Source: Miltoncostaea sp050250915
Lineage (GTDB): Bacteria > Actinomycetota > Thermoleophilia > Miltoncostaeales > Miltoncostaeaceae
Direction: 5' to 3'
DNA: 64,000 nucleotides
Assembly (NCBI GenBank): GCA_050250915.1
Contig: JBFWNT010000002.1
Span: forward strand, 62,001-126,000
The notes beneath the pieces were generated by a model. That model did not search any database. It was not told the origin of the DNA and was given only the letters and a program-made list of their open reading frames with translations. Every line of letters begins with the position of its first letter. The first letter of the stretch is position 1. This document shows, piece after piece, positions 25,151 to 32,796 of the stretch. A program made the translations under genes and the position numbers.

Positions 25151-26239
25151 ATGACGGCGTCCACGCTCTCCCGATCCGACGTCGCCTCCGCGCTCGACTT
25201 CGTGCGGGCGGGCGGCGAGCTGCGCAGCTCCGAGGCGTTCCGCCGCCACGTGGTGGAGGGGCTGCCGCAGCTGATCGCGTCGTCGATGACGTCGTACAAC
25301 GACCTGTCGCCGGACGGGACGCCGGTGCTGGTGCTCGACCCCCCGGACGCCTGGACGGCGGAGCGGGAGCGCGCGTTCCTGCGTCTCGCCCCCGAGCACC
25401 CGCTGATCGCCCACTACCTGCGGACGGGCGACCCGACGCCGATGAAGATCTCCGACCTGGTGCCGCGCCGCCTCTTCCGGGCGTCCGAGCTGTACCGGGC
25501 CGTGTACGGGCCGATGGGCGTGGAGTTCCAGATGGCGGTGACGCTGCCGTCCGCCCCCGGGACGGTGGTGGGGATCGCGCTGAACCGCGACCGCCGGGAC
25601 TTCGGCGAGCGCGACCGGCGGGTGCTCCAGCTGCTCCAGCCGCACCTGGCGCAGCAGCGGCGCGACGCCGCCGACCGCGAGGCGGCGGACGCGACGGCGG
25701 GGATGCTGGAGCTGGTGCTGGCCGACCGTCGCCAGGCCGCGGTGGCCATGTCGCCGGCCGGTGGCGACACCGTGACGGCGGCGAGCGCGCGCGCGTCGGC
25801 GCTGCTGCGGGCGTATCTCCCGCGGCCCGCCCGCCCCGCGGCGCTCCCGGAGCCGCTGGCGCAGTGGCTCTCCCGGGCCCGCACCACGGGACCCGCCCCG
25901 GCGGGCGCGTTCACCGCCGACGGTCCGGAGGGGACACTGGTGGGACGGCTCCTGACCGCGGCCACCCCGGAGGGCCACGACGTCCTGCTGTTCGAGGAGC
26001 GCCGCCGCGACGATGGCCGCGCCCTGGCCGCTCTGGCCGCCATGGGGCTGAGCGCCCGCCAGGCCGAGGTGCTCGCCCTCGCAGCCCGGGGCGACACCAA
26101 CGCCGAGATCGCCGCCCGGATGGGCATCAGCCCGAGGACCGTCCAGAAGCACCTGGAGCACGTCTTCGACCGCCTGGGGGTCCGCACCCGGGCCGGCGCC
26201 GCCGCCCGCGCCGCCGCCGCCATGGCCGGGGAGGCCTGA
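25151..26239 (+). CDS. LuxR-family transcriptional regulator
   Basis: 362-residue regulator. The C-terminal LuxR/GerE helix-turn-helix spans about 296-360 (LSARQAEVLALAARGDTNAE then ISPRTVQKHLEHVFDRLGV). The N-terminal 200 residues have a GAF-like pattern (RVLQLLQPHLAQQRRDAADRE at its end) and could sense a small ligand. The ligand is not predictable. The ATG is supported by TAGGTT just upstream. It lies between the gcv operon and a long repeat-rich gap before the subtilase, so either could be its target; this is inference. Confidence 0.85.
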   Translation: MTASTLSRSDVASALDFVRAGGELRSSEAFRRHVVEGLPQLIASSMTSYNDLSPDGTPVLVLDPPDAWTAERERAFLRLAPEHPLIAHYLRTGDPTPMKISDLVPRRLFRASELYRAVYGPMGVEFQMAVTLPSAPGTVVGIALNRDRRDFGERDRRVLQLLQPHLAQQRRDAADREAADATAGMLELVLADRRQAAVAMSPAGGDTVTAASARASALLRAYLPRPARPAALPEPLAQWLSRARTTGPAPAGAFTADGPEGTLVGRLLTAATPEGHDVLLFEERRRDDGRALAALAAMGLSARQAEVLALAARGDTNAEIAARMGISPRTVQKHLEHVFDRLGVRTRAGAAARAAAAMAGEA

Positions 26240-26251
26240 GCCGCCCCGTTC

Positions 26252-26284
26252 GTTCGATTGAACGCCGGGGTCGTTCAACCGAAC
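26252..26284. repeat. Paired GTTC-N4-GAAC palindromes, copy 1
   Basis: GTTCGATTGAAC (26252-26263) and GTTCAACCGAAC (26273-26284), 21 bp centre to centre. This places both on one face of DNA, as in an operator for paired dimers. The same arrangement recurs in each following repeat unit. Confidence 0.6.
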
Positions 26285-26360
26285 GCGAGCCCCGAACCCG
26301 TCATTGAAGGGTGAGACGAGGGCACTCCGCGGCCCCGCTCAGGCCAGGTCGTCGCTGCGC

Positions 26361-26386
26361 CAATCGAGATCACCGGGTCTCATTTG
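26361..26386. repeat. CAATYGAGA hairpin element, copy A
   Basis: Arms CAATCGAGA and TCTCATTTG around TCACCGGG. Member of a palindromic family also present at 26552-26577 and 48061-48088. Confidence 0.6.
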
Positions 26387-26415
26387 CACCGGCGGCCGGG
26401 CCCTACTCGCCTCCT

Positions 26416-26450
26416 GTCCAAATGAACGTCGCGGTCTCGTTCAAATGAAC
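26416..26450. repeat. Paired GTTC-N4-GAAC palindromes, copy 2
   Basis: GTCCAAATGAAC (26416-26427) and GTTCAAATGAAC (26439-26450), 23 bp apart, at the end of repeat unit 1. Confidence 0.6.
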
Positions 26451-26551
26451 AGCTCTGGGGTGGGCGCCGAACGCACCCACCCCCGAACCCCTCATTGAAG
26501 GGTGAGACGAGGGCACTCCGCGGCCCCGCTCAGGCCAGGTCGTCGCTGCGC

Positions 26552-26577
26552 CAATCGAGATCACCGGGTCTCAATTG
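26552..26577. repeat. CAATYGAGA hairpin element, copy B
   Basis: Arms CAATCGAGA (26552-26560) and TCTCAATTG (26569-26577), one mismatch in nine, with TCACCGGG between. Better paired than copy A. Confidence 0.65.
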
Positions 26578-26607
26578 CACCGGCGGCTGGCCCCGCGCGG
26601 CCTCGAT

Positions 26608-26642
26608 GTTCACGTGAACGTTGCGTTCACGGCCAGATGAAC
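26608..26642. repeat. Paired GTTC/GAAC palindromes, copy 3
   Basis: GTTCACGTGAAC (26608-26619) followed by GTTCACGGCCAGATGAAC (26625-26642, longer spacer), at the end of repeat unit 2. Confidence 0.55.
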
Positions 26643-26724
26643 GGCTCCCGGTTGGCGCCGGCCGCAGCCACCCCCGACTTCTTCACCGAAGGGTGAGACG
26701 AGGGCGCTCCGCGGCCCCGCCCAG

Positions 26725-26758
26725 GTTCAAATGGGCATCGGGGTCTCGTTCAACGAAC
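26725..26758. repeat. Paired GTTC/GAAC palindromes, copy 4
   Basis: Degenerate GTTCAAATGGGC (26725-26736) and GTTCAACGAAC (26748-26758, three-base spacer), in repeat unit 3. Confidence 0.45.
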
Positions 26759-26977
26759 ATCGGGACCCGAGGGGCGCCGCGGCCCCCCCGTCCAGACGAA
26801 CGGGGGGGCCGCCCGGATGAACGAGGGGGGTCGCGGCGGGGGCGCGTTGACCGTCCGGCCGACCACTCGGCCAATTGGCCGCCGCAGGGGGTGGGCGCTA
26901 CGCCGAACGGCGTATGGACAGGTCCGGGGGGTGGGGCCGACGATCGCGCCGCCGGACCTCAGAAAAGGACTTCAGAC

Positions 26978-28705
26978 ATGCAACGACGACCCATCCGCCT
27001 CCGCCTGCCCGTCGCGCTGGCCGCCGCCGCGGCGCTCGCCGCCGCCCCCGCGGCGATCGGCACCGCCGCGACGGGGGACGACGCGGCCGTCGACCACCAG
27101 ACCGTCGTGATGGCCAAGCTCCAGCCGTTCTCCGCCGCGCTCGCCAAGGATGTCGCGGCCCGGAACCACCTGGTCCTCCGCACCACGATCCCCGACATCG
27201 GCTGGGCGTCCTACACCGCCCGCGGGTCGGAGGCCTCGGCCGCCGCGGCGCTCGCGGACGACCCCGCCGTGTGGCGCACCGACGTGGTGCTGCCCGACGA
27301 GCAGATGTCCCTGGACCTGACCCCGAGCGACACCATCTTCACCCAGCAGGGCACGGTCACCGCTGGCCAGCTGACCGCCTCCTGGAACTGGCACTGGACG
27401 ATCACCAACTTCCCGGCCGCCTGGGACATCGCCCGCGGCGAGGGCCAGCGCGTCGCGATCATCGACTCGGAGTTCGACACCGAGCACATCGAGCTCAAGC
27501 CGAAGCTCCTGACCGGGAAGAACTTCGACTCCGGCACCACCGGCTACCGGACCACCTCCGTGCGGGCCAACGACCTCGACATCCAGTCGCAGACCCTCCA
27601 CGGGTCGCACGTCGCCGGCCTGGTCGCGGCGGTCAGCGACAACGCCAACGGCGTCCCCGGCGCCTGCTTCGACTGCGTCGTGATCCCGTACAAGACGGGC
27701 CTGCGCGGCGGCGCCCCCGGCACCCCGCAGACCACCGACGCCAAGTTCGTGAGCGACGTCAGCGAGGCGATCACCGACATCGCCAACCGGACGGACGTGC
27801 GCATCATCAGCATGTCCCTCGGCACCGACCGCATGCACCCGGCGATGCGCGACGCCGTCGCCTACGCGCTGAGCAAGGGCAAGATCATCGTCGCGTCCGC
27901 CGGCAACGGTCAGCTCAACAACCCCGGCGTGCAGAACTACCCGGCGTCGTTCCCCGGCGTCATCGGCGTCGGCGCCACCCAGCCCGACGACAACATCGCC
28001 CCGTTCAGCACCAACGGCGACTTCGTGGACGTCTCCGCCCCGGGGCACGGCATCCTCTCGACCTGGGACTCCCGGATCCCGGTGAACGCCCCCGCCTCGA
28101 TCGCCCCCACGCACGGCGTCGGCTTCAAGAACCTCTCCGGCACGTCGATGGCGACGCCCATCGTGTCGGGCCTCGTCGCGCTGATGCTCCAGCTGAAGCC
28201 GGACCTGTCGGCCGCGGAGGTGCAGACGCTGCTCGAGCAGAGCGCCGTCGACCTCGGCGCGCCCGGCAAGGACCCCGTCTTCGGCGCCGGCCGCATCGAC
28301 GCGTTCCGGACCCTCCAGAACACGCAGGCGTTCGTCCGCCCCGGCCCGCCGCCGGACACGCGGGCCACCCCGCGCTTCTTCTGGTCGTGCGAGGTGGGCA
28401 GCAAGGACATCGCCGCCGGCAAGAGGGCCTTCGTCGGCGTGTTCCGCGGCCAGAAGCTCGTGTGCACCGGCCGCACCCAGCCGGCCATCCGCAACGCCCG
28501 TCTCGAGATCCAGCGGTTCAACGCGCGCCGCGGCTTCATCCGCATCGGGACGGTCAAGACCAACAACAAGGGCCGGTTCGGGTTCACCCGCCGGCTCACG
28601 ACCCTCGGCAACTGGCGGGTCCGCGTGGCCTACGGCGGCGACGCCGCGCTCCTGCCCGCCGGCTCCCTGGGCGTCAAGGTCGTCGCGAAGGCGCGGCGGC
28701 GGTAG
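26978..28705 (+). CDS. Secreted subtilisin-like serine protease (S8)
   Basis: 575-residue exported protease. The signal peptide is MQRRPIRLRLPVALAAAAALAAAPAAIG. A propeptide-like region of about 100 residues precedes the S8 domain. The catalytic triad is Asp163 (IIDSEFD), His208 (HGSHVAG) and Ser390 (GTSMATP), with oxyanion Asn310 (SAGNG). A C-terminal extension of about 130 residues with two cysteines and RNARLEIQRF, KTNNKGRFGF and NWRVRVAYGGDAA looks like an Ig-like beta domain. The ATG is preceded by AAAAGGAC. It lies downstream of the repeat-rich gap, which may hold its control sites. Confidence 0.92.
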   Translation: MQRRPIRLRLPVALAAAAALAAAPAAIGTAATGDDAAVDHQTVVMAKLQPFSAALAKDVAARNHLVLRTTIPDIGWASYTARGSEASAAAALADDPAVWRTDVVLPDEQMSLDLTPSDTIFTQQGTVTAGQLTASWNWHWTITNFPAAWDIARGEGQRVAIIDSEFDTEHIELKPKLLTGKNFDSGTTGYRTTSVRANDLDIQSQTLHGSHVAGLVAAVSDNANGVPGACFDCVVIPYKTGLRGGAPGTPQTTDAKFVSDVSEAITDIANRTDVRIISMSLGTDRMHPAMRDAVAYALSKGKIIVASAGNGQLNNPGVQNYPASFPGVIGVGATQPDDNIAPFSTNGDFVDVSAPGHGILSTWDSRIPVNAPASIAPTHGVGFKNLSGTSMATPIVSGLVALMLQLKPDLSAAEVQTLLEQSAVDLGAPGKDPVFGAGRIDAFRTLQNTQAFVRPGPPPDTRATPRFFWSCEVGSKDIAAGKRAFVGVFRGQKLVCTGRTQPAIRNARLEIQRFNARRGFIRIGTVKTNNKGRFGFTRRLTTLGNWRVRVAYGGDAALLPAGSLGVKVVAKARRR

Positions 28706-28717
28706 GACCCACCCCGC

Positions 28718-28745
28718 CCCGGGCCAGCCGCGAGGCCGGCCCGGG
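28718..28745. terminator. Strong hairpin between convergent genes
   Basis: CCCGGGCC (28718-28725) pairs perfectly with GGCCCGGG (28738-28745) over a 12-base loop. It lies 12 bases after the subtilase stop and 8 before the stop of the convergent gene. No T-run, but well placed as a bidirectional terminator. Confidence 0.55.
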
Positions 28746-28753
28746 TGCGCGGC

Positions 28754-29524
28754 TCAGCGCTGGGGGGTGCCGCTGACCAGCGTCAGGTCCGCGTCGATCG
28801 CGAACTCCGCGTCGCCGCCGGTCTTCTGCTGGATGGACCACGTCACCGGCAGGGAGAGGTCCGGCGACCAGCGCAGGGTGTCGGTGCGCGTGCCGGGGGT
28901 GGACCCCTTGAAGGCGCTGTCGGTGCGGATCACGTAGACCGGGATCTGCCTGCCGTCGAGCTGGGCGGTCTCGCGGCCGGTGATGGTGCCCGTGTAGGTC
29001 ACCGCCAGGTCGCCCAGGCGGTACGCGCCCTTCCACGTCTTGCCGACCGTGAACTGGGACGGGTGGTCGAAGGAGGGGGGCTCGACCGGGTCGCGGTCGT
29101 CGGTGCCGATGCCCACGAAGGTGACCTTGGTGCGGCGCCACGTGGCGCTCGCGCCCTTCGCGCCCACGGCGAAGTCGGCCTCCTCGACGTGCTCCTGCGA
29201 GAACCGGAGGTCCTCGTGGTAGCCGCCGGCCTTCGGGGTGATGATGTAGACGGCCTCGGCGGGGAGGTCGCGGGAGACGGAGAGCACGCCGCTGCCGGCC
29301 GACTCCTTGCCGGTGGCGCGGAAGCGGTAGACGCCGGAGGCGGGCACGCCCGGGGCGGGCGGCGCGTCGCTGACGTTCTTGGCCCGGTACTCGGTCAGGA
29401 CGGTGTCCTGGCTGACGGCCGTGCTCGTGTGCGCGCCGTGCCACACCCAATACACCGCGCCGGCGATTCCGATCACCGCGACCAGGGCGACGAGTCGCAG
29501 GGGGCGGGAGAAGAAGGAGATCAC
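28754..29524 (-). CDS. Membrane-anchored hypothetical protein
   Basis: 256-residue protein. The N-terminal helix RLVALVAVIGIAGAVYWVW (about 9-27) anchors a beta-rich extracytoplasmic domain. Segments such as GVYRFRATGKESAGSGVLSV, TWKGAYRLGDLAVTYTGTIT and VTWSIQQKTGGDAEFAIDADL suggest a lipocalin-like or beta-sandwich fold, but I recognise no family. GTG start with AGGAACGAC upstream. It lies 106 bases downstream of the GGDEF-EAL gene on the same strand, separated by a hairpin. Confidence 0.75.
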   Translation of the reverse strand: MISFFSRPLRLVALVAVIGIAGAVYWVWHGAHTSTAVSQDTVLTEYRAKNVSDAPPAPGVPASGVYRFRATGKESAGSGVLSVSRDLPAEAVYIITPKAGGYHEDLRFSQEHVEEADFAVGAKGASATWRRTKVTFVGIGTDDRDPVEPPSFDHPSQFTVGKTWKGAYRLGDLAVTYTGTITGRETAQLDGRQIPVYVIRTDSAFKGSTPGTRTDTLRWSPDLSLPVTWSIQQKTGGDAEFAIDADLTLVSGTPQR

Positions 29525-29585
29525 GTCGTTCCTGACGCTCGGATGACAGGTGGGAGGGCTGGGGGCCCATCCCCGTCATCGGCAC

Positions 29586-29613
29586 GGCCTGCGGGAACTC
29601 CAGCGCTCAGGCC
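29586..29613 (-). terminator. Hairpin after the GGDEF-EAL gene
   Basis: GGCCTG (29586-29591) pairs with CAGGCC (29608-29613) around 16 bases, 18 bases beyond the minus-strand stop at 29631. Candidate factor-assisted terminator or leader hairpin of the next gene. Confidence 0.35.
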
Positions 29614-29630
29614 GGTCCCCGCCGCGGGTT

Positions 29631-31865
29631 TCAGCCCTCGAACCCGCCCGGCTCGGACATCTCGAGCATCGCCGCCGTCCACGGCGCGGGGGCCGGGTCG
29701 CGGTGCGGGCGGGCCAGCAGGTAGCCCTGGGCCAGCGGCACGCCCAGCTCGCGGAGGGTCCGCAGCTCCTCGCTGCGCTCGACGCCCTCGGCGACCACCT
29801 TGGCGCCCAGGTCCTCCTCCAGGCTCACCATCGACCGCACCAGCGCCCGCTTGGCGTGGTCCACGTGGATGTCGTGGATCAGCGAGCGGTCGATCTTGAT
29901 GTAGTCGGGGGAGAGCTGGGTCACGTGGCGCATCGAGGCGTGGCCGGCGCCGGCGTCGTCGATCGCCACCCTGGCGCCGCGGCCGCGGTAGTCGGCGAGG
30001 CGGGCGGCCAGGCGGGCGTAGTCGCCCACGGCGTCGTGCTCGGTGATCTCGATCACCAGGCCGTCGAGCCGTCCCTCGCCCAGCGCCGACTCCATCTCGG
30101 TGGTGAGGATCGCGTCGGGGCTCATGTTCACCGACAGGTACGCGGTGCCGGGGATGCGGTCGCGAAGCGCCAGGGCGCGGCGGACGCACTCCACCTCGAT
30201 CTCCAGGCCCAGGCCGACGGCATGCGCCTCGGCGATCCACTTGTCCGGCGGGCGCTCCGGCTCGGCGCGGAAGCGCGACAGCGACTCGAAGCCCATCGTC
30301 TCGCCGCTCGCGAGGGACACGATCGGCTGGAACACCGTCGCGATGGTGCCGGGCTGGTGGAGCACCTCCATGATCGCCTTCCGGCGCTCGGCGAGGGACG
30401 CGGTGTAGCCGGTGGCGTACTCGAGGCCGTCCAGGCGGCCGCGGTCGAACGCCACCACGCGGCGGTCGCCCGTGTGCGCGGCGGCGAGCGCCTCCTCGCT
30501 GGCGGCGATCGCGTTCGCGGCGGTCGCGGCGTCGTCGGGCAGCACCACGAAGGCGGCGCGGGCGGTCAGGCCGCCGTTGTTGGTGGCCGCGATGTCGTGG
30601 ACCGTCTCGGCCAGCAGACGGCCGTTCATGCCGTCGTGGCCCATCCCGACCCACGCGAAGCGGTCGGCGCCGAGGCGGCTCCACACGCCGCCGGTCAGGC
30701 TGGAGCCCTCCAGGCGCGCGGCGAGGTCGGCCAGCAGGGCGTCGCCGGCGCCATAGCCGTGCTGGGCGTTCCAGCGGCCGAAGCCGTCGAGGTCCACCGC
30801 GATGAGCAGGGCCGGCCGGGTGGACGACGCGGCCTGCACCACACCGCCGACGTGGCGGGCGAACGCGCGGGACTCGAGGAAGCCGGAGAGCGGGTCGGTG
30901 TCGGACTGGCCGTGCATCCGGACGAGCGCGCAGAGGCGCCACACCAGGAACGCCGCGATCAGCCAGATGAACGGCCGCAGGCCCCACGGCGCCAGGACGC
31001 TGGCCGGGCCGATGAGGCCCAGGCCCAGGACCGCCAGGATCGTCTTCGAGGGGCCCAGCACCGCCTGCGCCTCGGTCACGCGGATGGGTCGGCGGGCCGC
31101 GAAGGCCATGAGCGCCATCGCGATCATGTAGCCGATCATCGCCGGGCCGACGGCGCCGGCGTTCGCGCCCCGCGTCACCAGGTAGGTCACCAGCGCGTCG
31201 GTCACCGCGAGGGCGGAGAAGGCGTAGGCGAACCACACGAACGCCACCTGCCGGGTCACCGCGGACCGGCGGACGGCGTTGTAGAGGGCGGCCAGGAGCA
31301 GCAGGTCCAGCACCACCGGGAACTGGAGAGCGATGTTCTCGGCCGCCGGCAGCGAGTGCTCCCACAGCAGCGCGATCACGATCACGAAGAGCAGCGAGAG
31401 CACGGCGATCTCGATCGCCAGGCCCTCCGCGCGCTGGGCGCGCGACTCCTCCAGCGCCGGCTGGCGCATGAGCCACAGGGCGCGGTACCAGAACGGGTAG
31501 GCGCACAGGAAGCCGATCTGCGACCACGCGGCCGGGCTGGCCGGGTCGCCGCCCGTGGCGAGGAACAGCAGGTACGGCACGCAGCCCAGGGTCCAGCTGG
31601 CCAGGCCGCTGGCGAAGAGCCGCCACACGCGGGCCTCGACGCCGCTCGCGCGGGACGCGGCGGCCATCGTCGCCAGCAGGCCCAGGCCCGCGAGCGCGCT
31701 GACCAGCGTGATGGTGATGGCCGCGGCCACGCCGGTGTCCACCGCCTGGCGGGACGCGAACGGCACCAGGGTCAGCAGACCCGCCGATGCACCCATCAGC
31801 GTGAGCAGGATGGCGCGGTCGGAGGGAGCCGACAGGGCGCTGTGATGGCCGCGGATCGCGATCAC
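29631..31865 (-). CDS. Membrane GGDEF-EAL protein, probable c-di-GMP phosphodiesterase
   Basis: 744-residue protein. About nine predicted membrane helices (residues 20-300) precede a GGDEF domain and an EAL domain. The GGDEF signature is degenerate (RLGADRF), so cyclase activity is unlikely. EAL catalytic residues appear intact: FESLSRF, LSVNMSPDA, IEITEHD, IDDAGAGHAS, YIKIDRSLI and VVAEGVE. It should therefore hydrolyse c-di-GMP, with the membrane part as sensor. GTG start, 70 bases downstream of the FeeM-like gene on the same strand, so co-transcription is possible. Confidence 0.88.
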   Translation of the reverse strand: MIAIRGHHSALSAPSDRAILLTLMGASAGLLTLVPFASRQAVDTGVAAAITITLVSALAGLGLLATMAAASRASGVEARVWRLFASGLASWTLGCVPYLLFLATGGDPASPAAWSQIGFLCAYPFWYRALWLMRQPALEESRAQRAEGLAIEIAVLSLLFVIVIALLWEHSLPAAENIALQFPVVLDLLLLAALYNAVRRSAVTRQVAFVWFAYAFSALAVTDALVTYLVTRGANAGAVGPAMIGYMIAMALMAFAARRPIRVTEAQAVLGPSKTILAVLGLGLIGPASVLAPWGLRPFIWLIAAFLVWRLCALVRMHGQSDTDPLSGFLESRAFARHVGGVVQAASSTRPALLIAVDLDGFGRWNAQHGYGAGDALLADLAARLEGSSLTGGVWSRLGADRFAWVGMGHDGMNGRLLAETVHDIAATNNGGLTARAAFVVLPDDAATAANAIAASEEALAAAHTGDRRVVAFDRGRLDGLEYATGYTASLAERRKAIMEVLHQPGTIATVFQPIVSLASGETMGFESLSRFRAEPERPPDKWIAEAHAVGLGLEIEVECVRRALALRDRIPGTAYLSVNMSPDAILTTEMESALGEGRLDGLVIEITEHDAVGDYARLAARLADYRGRGARVAIDDAGAGHASMRHVTQLSPDYIKIDRSLIHDIHVDHAKRALVRSMVSLEEDLGAKVVAEGVERSEELRTLRELGVPLAQGYLLARPHRDPAPAPWTAAMLEMSEPGGFEG

Positions 31866-31935
31866 GAAGCTGATATCGGCACCCCCGGGGGGCGCCCTGA
31901 GGCGCGCGGCAACGGCCCGCCCGGGCCGGGGGCGG

Positions 31936-32796
31936 CTACGCGGCCTCGGTGCGGGCGGTCAGGCCGACCGCGCGGGCGAGCCGGACGGGGTCCCGGCCGG
32001 TCAGCAGCGCGAGCTGCGAGAGGAGCCGCTCGGTGGCGCCCGACTCCTCGAACAGGCGGGCGATCCAGGCCGGCGGGAGCGCCTCGTTGGTGCGCTCGTC
32101 CAGGAGCCAGTCGGGCTCCTGGTCGGACATCATCGCGTCCATCAGCCGCTGGGTCGGCGTGCCGCGCCCCGCCGAGTGCTCGGCGATCAGGCGGCCCGTC
32201 GTGCGCATCAGCGACGCCGGCGCGCCGTAGAGGGGGCGCGGCTCCGCCACCGGCTCGGCGGCGGCGATCGCGCGGTAGAAGCGCTCGTTCTCCGGCGTCA
32301 CCGCGATCACCACGGTGGAGTGGGGGAACTCGTCGCGCGCGACCCGGCTCGCGGTGGCGAACAGCCGCATCACGATGCGCCGGGTGTGGCGACGGTGGCG
32401 GCGCGACACGGTCAGCGACCCGCACTCGCAGAGACCCCCCGCCGACGCGGCGCGGAGGGCGTCGTTCTCCTCCTGGAAGGCGCGGTCCGACGGCAGCCCG
32501 AACGGGCCGTCGGCGACGATCGCGCAGGTGCCGACCACCTCGCCCTCCATGTGAGCGAGCATGAAGACGGTCCCCGGGTTCAGGTAGGCGGGGTGCATCC
32601 GGCGGCCCGAGGGGCGCGGCGTGAGGTAGCCGGCCTCCACGTAGCCGTCGTGCAGCACGGCCAGAGCGCGGTCGATGTCGGCGACGCTGTCGGCCAGGGT
32701 CACCGTGATCTCGGCGGCGGGCGCCGCCGACGCCGCGGCCGACGACCCGGCCGCCGAGGTGGCCGCCGCCACGTGGGGGGCCGCGGCGGTGGTCAC
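31936..32796 (-). CDS. FeeM-like N-acyl amino acid synthase (GNAT fold)
   Basis: 286-residue protein. About 35 Ala/Ser-rich residues precede a GNAT/autoinducer-synthase-like core resembling FeeM, which joins an acyl chain from acyl-ACP to an amino acid. Matching segments are LHDGYVEAGYLTP, HPAYLNPGTVFMLAHMEGEV, VGTCAIVADGPFGLPSDRAF, ECGSLTVSRRHRR and VTPENERFYRAIAAAEP. A C-terminal extension of about 100 residues is of unknown function. The GTG start gives a GTGA overlap with the adenylate-forming gene upstream, so the two are translated together. Substrate amino acid and acyl chain are unknown. Confidence 0.75.
   Translation of the reverse strand: MTTAAAPHVAAATSAAGSSAAASAAPAAEITVTLADSVADIDRALAVLHDGYVEAGYLTPRPSGRRMHPAYLNPGTVFMLAHMEGEVVGTCAIVADGPFGLPSDRAFQEENDALRAASAGGLCECGSLTVSRRHRRHTRRIVMRLFATASRVARDEFPHSTVVIAVTPENERFYRAIAAAEPVAEPRPLYGAPASLMRTTGRLIAEHSAGRGTPTQRLMDAMMSDQEPDWLLDERTNEALPPAWIARLFEESGATERLLSQLALLTGRDPVRLARAVGLTARTEAA

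Larger units (their letters stand above)
26290..26780. repeat. Tandem repeat with 191-bp period (two full units and a partial third)
   Basis: Unit 1 is 26290-26480, unit 2 is 26481-26671 and a diverging unit 3 begins at 26672. Shared landmarks recur at exactly 191 bp: CCCCGAACCC at 26290, 26481 and (altered) 26672, and TGAAGGGTGAGACGAGGGC in each. Units 1 and 2 carry a CAATCGAGA-type hairpin; unit 3 lacks it. All units end with GTTC-N4-GAAC-like palindromes. The 64-codon open frames inside have no Shine-Dalgarno or protein-like composition. The 26240-26977 gap holds no convincing gene. Confidence 0.8.

Noticed and set aside
26608..26619. GTTCACGTGAAC as a ParB parS site
   Set aside because: The parS consensus is GTTTCACGTGAAAC; this lacks one T and one A, and related sites with other centres (AAAT, GATT, AACC) occur in the same array, so it belongs to the GTTC-N4-GAAC family.
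26304..26696. Two 64-codon open frames in the repeat tract as small genes
   Set aside because: They lie in repeated DNA, differ in frame content, have no Shine-Dalgarno or TANNNT element and read as Arg/Pro/Ser-rich noise.
26240..26780. CRISPR array
   Set aside because: Repeat period is 191 bp with diverged long units, no short identical repeats with unique spacers, and no cas genes.
29525..29630. Riboswitch-like leader between the GGDEF-EAL gene and the next gene
   Set aside because: Hairpins are present but no match to c-di-GMP or c-di-AMP aptamer landmarks could be made; recorded only as a possible terminator.
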